From: Cubamyces lactineus
Lineage: Eukaryota > Basidiomycota > Agaricomycetes > Polyporales > Polyporaceae
NCBI GenBank assembly: GCA_022376465.1
Contig: JACDTU010000003.1
Location: 1,860,001-1,924,000 of the forward strand
Length of the DNA stretch: 64,000 nt
Direction of reading: 5' to 3'
The position numbers and the translations under genes were made by a program. How positions within the stretch are numbered: position 1 is the stretch's first letter; the number at the start of each line of letters is the position of its first letter. Below, piece after piece: positions 56,431-64,000 of the stretch. The notes under the pieces were generated by a model that saw only the letters and a program-made list of their open reading frames with translations, did not search any database and was not told the DNA's origin.

Positions 56431-56945
56431 GCAGGTTATCAGCCCGTCAGCCTATCATGTTCACACGCTTTGTTTGTAGTTAACAGGACCGGTCCCGTGG
56501 GCATGGACGGATGTGGAGAAGTTGTGCGATCCTTGTATACGTTTCTCCTGCTAATCTCTCACTTATTTCGCCGTTGAACACATTCATTCAGCTTGATGAT
56601 GCCTGCGTCGCGCTGCACACACATTCGTACTTCTATACACACACGCTATCTTATCTCGTCAGAGCGCTCTTCTATATAGCTGCTCGGGTCCTGTCGCTCT
56701 TCGTGTAATATATACTCGTGTGTACTAGACGGGCCCACCGCGTGCAGGAAGAAAGTTCGGGCAGCTACTTCGGCACGACGGTCATTCTGAGTCTGGCGTT
56801 TCAGTTGTAAGATGGCTCGATTCATTGTCAAGCAAGGTACATATGTAACAACTTCTGCTCCTTGGTCTACCGTCTCTCTTCTCCCGTCTCTACGATGTTC
56901 GGCACTCTACCCATACGCCGCGCGACGCATATCTGCCCATCGATA
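56431..56945. other. Convergent 3' region
   Basis: 515 bases between the BSD2-like stop and the PheRS beta stop. AT-richer than surroundings, with TAATATATAC near 56707-56716. It presumably contains both 3' untranslated regions. No gene seen. Confidence 0.5.
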
Positions 56946-59348
56946 TCACGTCCACACCGTCTGCAGCTCCTTCTTGAACGGCTCGAGCGTGAACTCGACG
57001 GCAGAGCACGGGTACGAGATCTCGAACTTCTCAAGGACGGACGGGTGCAGGATACCGAGCACGCCGATCTCGAGGTCGTCGGGGTTGTGAAGCGCCGCCT
57101 TGAGCGTGCGCTTGAGGACCTGCAGCCCGTTCGAGCCCTTCGGCGGGCGGTAGTAGATCGTCGCGGCGCGTCCGGGGAAGAACGTAGGGTCTACATGGAT
57201 GTCCGTCAGCATCACATGCACGGGCACAGGTGGCGACAGGGCGTACCTTCGCGCTCCTTGATGTAGTAGCCCGTGGCCGCCTTGAAGTCGTTGCTCGCGA
57301 TGCGCGGGACCTCGAGCATGAGCATGATGCGGTCGAGCAGGCCGTGCACAACCTCGAACCCGGCCGTCTTGTTGCACCAGACCGCGGCCGCGTGGCGGAC
57401 GTTGCGCGCCTGGCGCTCGAGCGCGGGGTCCTTGAACACGACGTCCGCGCTCTCGAACACCCGGATCGGGAGCGGGTGCGACCGGTTCTCGCGGATCGTC
57501 TTGAGCAGGCCTTGGAGGAGCGACGTGCGCACGACCTGGAACTCGAGTGTCTTTGGGTTCGCGATCCGTACTGCGGTCTTGCCGTCGTCCTTGCGGTTCA
57601 GCCACTCGAAGTTCTCCTCGTGCGAGCACTGCGCGGTGGGGTATGTCAGCCACAAGAAGTGGTATGAGAAGATAGTGGACGCACCAGGATGAGAGGCAGT
57701 GCCTCGACCCAACCGGCGAGGCCCCACTCCAGACGAACGATGTCGCTCAGCTTGCTGATCGCTAGCGGCTGTGCTACGGTGCTCGTCGTAGGGAAAGTGT
57801 CAGGAAGCTTGTTGAATCCGTACGCGATGGCAGCGTCCTCCATCAGATCGCATTCGTGCAAGATGTCTGGCCGGGTTGGCGGAACCTGGACGATGATCTC
57901 ATCTGCATCGTTCGGGGAGACGGAAGCAGTGAGTGTCATGCGCTCTAGCAGCTGAGCGACCTCGGTTGCGTTCAGCTGGAGACCTGTACATGAGTTGACG
58001 TATGAGGCGTGTGCTGAGGTTGTCCGGTACTTGAGGTCAGGCGTGATGCGGGTGGTACCGTCGGGGTAGATCACCTTGCACGGCTCAATTCTGATAGATA
58101 GAATAATAGGACGATCAATGCGTCTTCAGAGTGCAGATGGAGTCCAGTCCAATTAGGCACGTACGTGTATGGCACCTCGCAGTACTCTGAGAACATGGTC
58201 GCAATGATGTTAGTGACGATGTTGAGCTTCGTCTCGTCCGTGGCAGTAACATCGATGAAGATATTCCGAGTGTTCAGTGTGATTTTACTGTGCTCGGAGT
58301 TGATGATGGGTGGCATGGACAGCACGACGTCGTTCTTGTCGTAGATGATAGGGTACACGGGGGAGTCGCGGATGATGGGGAGGTAGCGTGCGAGATGTTT
58401 TTCAGACTGTGTGATGGTCAACAGAAGAACATCGCCAGTAACATAATGGATGCGTTCGCACCTCGTAAACGGTCATGAGCTCCTCCGCAGTGTACTCTTT
58501 CGACTTCCCTAGCGGCGCGAACTTGATGTCCTTCGGAGGACGTGCGCGATACCTGAAGGGCGCCTGGATAGTGTCGAGATCATGGGTACCGATCGCGACG
58601 AACTGCCGCCGTCTACAGATGTTCTGGTGCAGCTTGTCCTGTAGGTCGATGAAAGACTCGTATGACCGCTCTGTGAACTTGACATTGCGGAGCACAGCGC
58701 AAGCGAAGTAAGGGCGGATTTGCTTGGTCTGGTAAATTCGCGGGAGGTTTAGCCTGTGCATGGGTACCTACAATGGTTCGCACCCACCTCAGGCTCGATG
58801 GTTGTCGTTAGCAGGGCATCCTCTCCACCAGCAGGGTAGGCGAGCTTGTATTGAGGAGGCTTGTCGAGACCAAGGAAAACACGGAGAGCACGGGAGATAC
58901 CCTCGATACAAAGGAGGTCGTAACTTGGGGCTTCTCTTCAGTACCCGTATCTCTATCTCCTTCGGGATGATGACATACCGGTTAGCGGGGATCTCGATTT
59001 TGAGTTGCTGTAGGAGAATATATATTGTTGAGTTGGAGCCGAGAGTTCTCTGAAGGATCGATACACACTGGACGCTCAGCCGGAAGCCCTTTCTTCTTGA
59101 GCTCCTCCACTTCCTCGGTGGTCTATATACGAATGCGTCTTGAGATGCGGTACATAGATATTCCAGAGAGGATAGCGAACGTACGTCCTCATCAAGCTCG
59201 AGCCCAAACTCGAATAGGAGACGATCAAACTCTTCTGCAGCTTCAGTCCGAAATCAGCAAGGAGTTACGGCCACTTTTGCCTGGACATACAGTACTCGCG
59301 GCCAAGCCTCTTCCAGAGCTCCTCTTTATCGCACGAGACGGTCGGCAT
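56946..59348 (-). CDS. FRS1: Cytosolic phenylalanyl-tRNA synthetase beta subunit
   Basis: Ten exons: 59291-59348, 59185-59240, 59069-59122, 58979-59007, 58788-58923, 58462-58728, 58165-58406, 57685-58090, 57247-57628, 56946-57190; 624 aa. It begins [38 protein letters not shown], the family start. Then [58 protein letters not shown] (B3/4 domain, with the editing role), [21 protein letters not shown]5 domain and the catalytic-like fold ending in FSKL-like [10 protein letters not shown]...[29 protein letters not shown] and [16 protein letters not shown]. The 59-nt intron before TKQIRPYF must be removed; without it a frame starting at 58761 gives a wrong N-terminus. The partner is FRS2 at 42.6 kb. 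Confidence 0.95.
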
Positions 59349-59635
59349 CGCGCACCAGCTAGCACAGACTACAGATGAAGAAGACTAGCGACGGAGAGCA
59401 CGGCGATGCGAGAAAGTAGAAAGTAGAATCAAGAGCTTGTGCGAGATGATCTCGTTTCCCGCGAATCGCGATCGAGTCAGGTCCGGCGGCTATCTACCCA
59501 CTTAGCGATAATGCACGCTGCTCAGTGCTTAACGCACGTTAACAGCACTGGATGTCATAGTACACTCGATTACACTCCAAAAAACGGATACGTAGGTATA
59601 GTAATACAGATGAACGTACAAAACCAAGACTGACT

Positions 59636-62128
59636 TCACTTCCGGTAGAACTGCATCCATAGTGTTAGAATGACTTGTATTGGAGGCTGCGGCGAAGCCA
59701 CTTACGTTCCGACGGAAATTGAACCATAGCGAGAGACATCCTCTGTCGAAGCTGCTCCGGAAGCCGCTGCAGGAATATTCAGTGCGCTGCATCAAACTCG
59801 CTGTTTGGACAAGACGTACCGCTTGTGCGAGTATTCCCACTCGCGATTGACGATACGGAATGCGATATCCTCGTACGGAGGCCCAGCACTGAAGTACAGC
59901 AGGACAGTCTCGTCGTTGCCAGGCTCCTTGATGATTTTGTAAGTTGGAGCTTTGGATTTGTCGATAAGGTCGGGGTAGAAAATATTGAACTGTATCAAAA
60001 TCAGTACCAGCATTGGAAGATGTCATGCGTAACACTCTCACCTTGTAGCCCTGCACGACCTTGGGCGGAGGGTTGTCGGTGCTGCATGAAATGTCAGACC
60101 ACCATCACAGGACACGAACACAGCAAGCGATACGTACTCGTAGTGCGTCTGGTTGTACTTGTTCCACTCGTAACCCGTGTGCACGCGGTTAAAGTACCTC
60201 GGCTTCCGCGGACGATACTTGTCTTCCCAGTTGTATGCGGTCGTACGGTTGATGGTCTCTTCCACGTTGAACAGCTCCTCTTCTTCGTCCAGCTCCCGCT
60301 CTGCTTCGGCACGGTATAGTGCTTCGGCGAGGTCTGCATTGCTGGGAGCTTCCTGGGCCTGCTCTTCGACAGGCGCCTCGGCGGGTTTGGGGATGAACCG
60401 AGAGCCTGCGACGCTGCGCCGTTGTTGCATCTAGACCAAAAGGTGAGTATCACGCAGCCCACAGGGTCAAAAGCCGTACATACAAGGTATCGGAGGTCTT
60501 CCACAGTAGTAACAATATCCATCTGTCGTTCCTCGTGTTTGAGATTGCGGATGTCCACGAGCGGGGGACTCATTGAACGGTCATAGGGTTCCACATCTTC
60601 TGCCGCCGCTTGTTCCGCGCCTTCTGAAGGCATGACATGGCGAGCCTCGCCCCTTTGTGCAGACCTTGCAACACCAGCGAGCAACTCTTCCTGAGCTTGA
60701 AGCGCCTCGTCCCTCTGCCGCTTGCGAAGTTGTTCGAGACGATTGCGGACCACGACTTCGTGGAAGGTACGCAGTTTAGCCTGCAACCCTGGTGAGACCA
60801 TGTCTTCCTATAATTAGGCGTCGACCCACGTACCTTTGCTTTCCACACGAGCAATTTCTGCAAGAGATTCTCCCAGTAATCCGTATCGATAGGCTCTCCG
60901 CTTGCGAGCTTGGCCTGGATCTGCTTCTGCAGCTGCACAAGGTGATCGTAGGACTTCCCCTGTAAAAGAGCAGTGATGTCCGCTTCCACAGCGGCGGCAG
61001 CAGCAGCGCCCATTCTTCTGGTAGCCTTGATGCGCTCCAAGGCATCCTTCGTGATGACCATCATGTTCTAGGGGAGGTATTAGCAAATGAGGGCAGACAG
61101 CGCGATGCAGCAGTACATACAGTCCAGAACTCAAGGTTCGTCTCGGACTTCTCCAACCGAAGGTACTTCTCGATATCGTCGTGCAGCTCCTCGACTTGCT
61201 GGGAAGTAAGGCTCTGCGCGTGTGTGAGGCAAACGAACAGCAATGGCTAGAGAATGAAGACATACGTCGACAATGGTATAGGGTTCGTCCAAGTCGATTT
61301 CCAGCCCCTCTTTGGTGAGCTCGTCGTCTTCTTCACTGACAGGGTTGACGTAACGGAGGTTCAGAGCCAGGAAGTCGATAGCTTTCGCTCTCTTCTCCTT
61401 GATTCGAATCATCGCCCGGTTACGCTCTTGCTCCAGCTGGAACTCCTCCTCCTTGGCCAGCCAGTCCGCCATTTGGGCTGATTCCGCCAACCGCTGCATC
61501 CTGATTTCTTCTTCCTCGCGCAACCGTTGCTCGGCCTCTCTCTCAGCTCGACGTCTATTTAGACGTTCCAGCTCCTCCTTTGCTTCTTGCCGGCGGATGG
61601 CATCCCTACGTTGTGCCTCTTCTAACGACAAGCCCTGCTTCTTCTCCTTTTCGTTCTTCTTGTGCCAACGGAATTGCTGGTCCAAGTTGACGTCGTGGAA
61701 GGGATTGTCCGTCGCGCTGTACACGCTCAATTCCGCAACTCTGCGAGCCTCTTCCTCCTCCTTGGCCCGTTTCTTCTCGGCCTTACGGGCCTTCCTGTCC
61801 TCCGACTTGTCGCGCTTGCGCCTATAATGCCTCAGTTGACACGAACGACCCAAAGAAGGTCATAGACGCACTTCTTCTTGCTCCGCTCAGAGCTGTGGCT
61901 TCTGTCCCTGTGCCGGCGATGGGACTTGTGTTCTCTATCCTTGCTCTCACTACGGTGGCGACTGCGATGCCGACGCCTGTCGTCGTCGTCGTCATCACTA
62001 TCGTATCTCCTGGACTCCTTTCGTCTATCCTTGTCGCGCGACCTCGCCCGTGGTGACCTAGACCTGTCGCGATAGCGGTCACGATCCCTGGAGTCCGGTG
62101 TGACAGAGCGAGAACGGTTTCTACCCAT
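59636..62128 (-). CDS. Cactin, spliceosome-associated protein
   Basis: Ten exons: 61872-62128, 61266-61821, 61121-61213, 60834-61067, 60484-60780, 60138-60430, 60042-60081, 59820-59989, 59706-59766 and 59636-59650; 671 aa. N-terminus is an RS-like region with long Arg/Ser/Asp runs. Then a charged coiled coil (EEAQRRDAIRRQEAKEELERLNRRR) and the cactin middle domain (DITALLQGKSYDHLVQLQKQI, DYWENLLQKLLVWKAKAKLRTFHEVV). The hallmark C-terminal domain is KPRYFNRVHTGYEWNKYNQTHYD, FNIFYPDLIDKSKAPTYKI, PPYEDIAFRIVNREWEYSHKRGFRS and CLSLWFNFRRNFYRK. Cactin works in pre-mRNA splicing. The last exon is 15 nt and encodes FYRK plus the stop. Confidence 0.94.
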
Positions 62129-62399
62129 TGCTTGATCCTGTACGTGTGCGACCTTATACCAGTAGTTCCAGCGAAGTCAGCGGAGGACGGCTAGGAGAGT
62201 GAAGCAAGCAGTGGCTGCAGTGAACACTAAAGGTCAGGCTCCGACTGCACCGGTGGCGATGGTCAAGCTACAGTTGGGCGTCAGGCGTGCTAGCGCTCTC
62301 TGTCGGTCTGTAGCCGCCCGGACACACCCACTCACGCGCACTGATCGCTCCTCCGGAGAGGAATTGTGCGTGTCTTGTCTTTACTCTATACCCCATACC
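62129..62399. other. Divergent promoter, cactin and clpX
   Basis: 271 bases between the two start codons, 5' ends facing apart. Contains no TATA box that I can see. Any control element is unassigned. Confidence 0.4.
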
Positions 62400-64000
62400 A
62401 TGTTCGACGGCTGCTCATCAGCACTCAGCCGCTGCTCTCGCATCTCGGCGTTGCGGAAGACTTCTCATTCTAACGTCTTTGCACGATCTGTGCGCACACA
62501 GCCGCGGTATACATCCCCTCAGGACGATCGGCCCAGTGATTCACTTCGCAATACGAGGCCAATGGGTCTCGCAACCCCCCGTAAGGTACCATTGGGCATG
62601 AATCAGTCAGCTATGCAAGTGCACCACTGACCTGCATGAAAGCTGGTCAAATATCTGAATGAATATGTCGTCGGCCAAGAGAACGCAAAGAAGGTCCTCT
62701 CGGTGGCGTACGTTGACGTTGCCGAATGCACATGACACACTTGTGAACTTGCCTGATCTTCATCCACCAAAGCGTGTACAACCACTACAATCGCGTCCAC
62801 GCCAACATGAAGGCTATGTACGAATATGACGAGCCGCCACACCTCTCAAGAGCTACTTATATGGCAACAGACAGGCGTATGTTCGCCCGAACTCGTGTGG
62901 GCTCTCGAATCCTGATGTGACTAAAATATTCAGCTAGCCCCATGGCAGATACTACTAACGTATACCAGCGTGCTGGAGGGTTCGAAGAGACGCCATTGAC
63001 ACCCCGTACACCCATCCCACTATTTGAGAAGAGTAACGTCCTGGTGATGTGCGTCCGCTGTCGTAGCCTGATTTGATGGGTGTTTGTCCCGAGCTGGGAT
63101 CGTGCTGATTGCACCTCAACTGTTAGCGGACCTACGGGTTCTGGTAGGATCAGTCTACATGTTGAATGAGCGTGCAAATGCTCAATGAAGTATAGGGAAG
63201 ACGCTACTAGCGAAGACGCTTGCTAAGGTGCTAGACGTACCTTTCTCTGTCAGCGATGCGACCACTTTCACGCAGGTAAGTGATAGTGAACATGGCGGAG
63301 AGCTGAGGTTTAGTGTTCTATTATTGTCTAGGCTGGATGTACGTATCTGTTTGGATCAATTTTATAAGAAAGGATGGTACTGACAAGTGCCAGACGTCGG
63401 AGACGATGTGGACATGTGTGTCCAAAGGCTGGTGGGTTGACGTGCATTTTTGTGAGCTGCTGCCGATTGTTGACTTGAAGATGTTTAGTTGCAAGCAGCC
63501 AATTGGGATCCATACAAGGCCAAGTACGTTCCTTTGCTCTCTACTTAGATCTCCCACGTCGACCTGATTCGCTGTTCCAGCATGGGAATCATATACATTG
63601 ACGAGATAGACAAGATCGCTCGCAGATCTGTCGGCCCAGACACGACGCGAGACGTCGGTGGCGAAGGCGTACAACAAGCCCTTCTCCGCATCATGGAAGG
63701 CTCGGTAGTGAATGTCCCCGCCAAAGGACCATCAATGCCCTCGCCCAACGGGGTCTCGCGAGGAGGACGGCCAGGGATGCCTTCTCCAGTCCGTAGGTAT
63801 AGAAAGCATGTTCGGCCTATCGACCACTCATACCAGACAGAATGGCCCGACTCGTTCGCGGTCGACACCTCCAATATTCTGTTCATCTTGAGCGGCGCGT
63901 TTGTGGGACTGGAAGACATAATCAAAAAGCGCATGGCGAAAGGAGTGAGCACGAGCATCATCGAACTATATAATCAGCGTTGACATGTATGCGTCGTAGT
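62400..64000 (+). CDS. MCX1: Mitochondrial ATP-dependent unfoldase ClpX (Mcx1), 3' end outside the window
   Basis: Ten complete exons: 62400-62585, 62643-62707, 62773-62876, 62934-63048, 63127-63143, 63196-63275, 63332-63338, 63394-63435, 63496-63523, 63581-63944; an acceptor TCGTAG at 63994-63999 suggests the next exon begins at the last base. ClpX is a AAA+ ring ATPase. [20 protein letters not shown] looks like a mitochondrial presequence. [22 protein letters not shown], Walker [26 protein letters not shown] and Walker [10 protein letters not shown] are clear. There is no N-terminal C4 zinc-finger; fungal Mcx1 proteins also lack ClpP partners, so it may act alone, for example in haem synthesis. 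Exon 7 is 7 nt and exon 5 is 17 nt; see findings. Confidence 0.93.

Noticed and set aside
58402..58761. Apparent PheRS beta start at the ATG at 58761 ([11 protein letters not shown])
   Set aside because: That segment is intron: removing 58729-58787 joins TIEPE to TKQIRPYF with the family spacing, and the true start is at 59348.
1..64000. CRISPR arrays, insertion sequences, attachment sites, phage genes
   Set aside because: Looked for regularly spaced repeats, transposase or integrase motifs and prokaryotic signals; none seen. The DNA is eukaryotic with spliceosomal introns throughout.

Overview
The window reads as nuclear DNA of a filamentous basidiomycete, most likely an Agaricomycete and perhaps a wood-decay polypore. 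The order is inferred from overall gene content and was not tested. The reasons are GC-rich coding sequence, compact gene spacing, many 45-80 nt introns with GTRNGT donors and CTNAY-like branch points, and a set of conserved eukaryotic housekeeping genes. No plasmid, virus, CRISPR array or intact transposon was seen. Most genes were rebuilt by joining exons by hand; every join listed keeps the frame and restores a recognisable family alignment unless noted.

Left part (1-20.5 kb): ribosomal protein L3 (5' end cut by the window edge), a mitochondrial PPR-like protein, an AMMECR1-domain protein, a Rab-like GTPase with a very long insertion, a gap with a probable spliced transcript of unknown coding potential, ribosomal protein S7, the Hsp90 co-chaperone CNS1/TTC4, L-2-hydroxyglutarate dehydrogenase, complex I subunit NDUFA12, an alpha/beta hydrolase, HIS6 and a mitochondrial iron alcohol dehydrogenase of the ADHFE1 type.

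Middle part (20.5-49 kb): a membrane-anchored aspartic protease, a second PPR-like protein, folylpolyglutamate synthase, SLX4, importin KAP120, DNA polymerase delta subunit POLD3/Cdc27, an F-box/LRR-like protein, peroxin PEX2, cytosolic PheRS alpha, a PRM10/ThrE-type membrane protein and a GNAT acetyltransferase. Right part (49-64 kb): a 2.6-kb stretch without a supportable gene, EMC10, an unrecognised 188-aa protein, a BSD2/NDFIP-type Rsp5 adaptor, PheRS beta, the spliceosomal protein cactin, and mitochondrial ClpX (cut by the right edge).

The genes do not form an operon or a biosynthetic cluster. Mitochondrial functions are frequent (two PPR proteins, L2HGDH, NDUFA12, ADHFE1-like, ClpX, perhaps FPGS). 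Many neighbours are divergent pairs sharing 260-290 bp promoters or convergent pairs 60-300 bp apart. The most notable observations are micro-exons in clpX (7 nt and 17 nt, the latter encoding most of the Walker A loop), the Rab-like protein with an altered G4 motif and a ~130-residue proline-rich insertion, MluI-box clusters upstream of two DNA replication/repair genes, a five-fold CCAAT cluster, two GC-AG introns, and the unannotated-looking spliced transcript near 7.4-7.9 kb.
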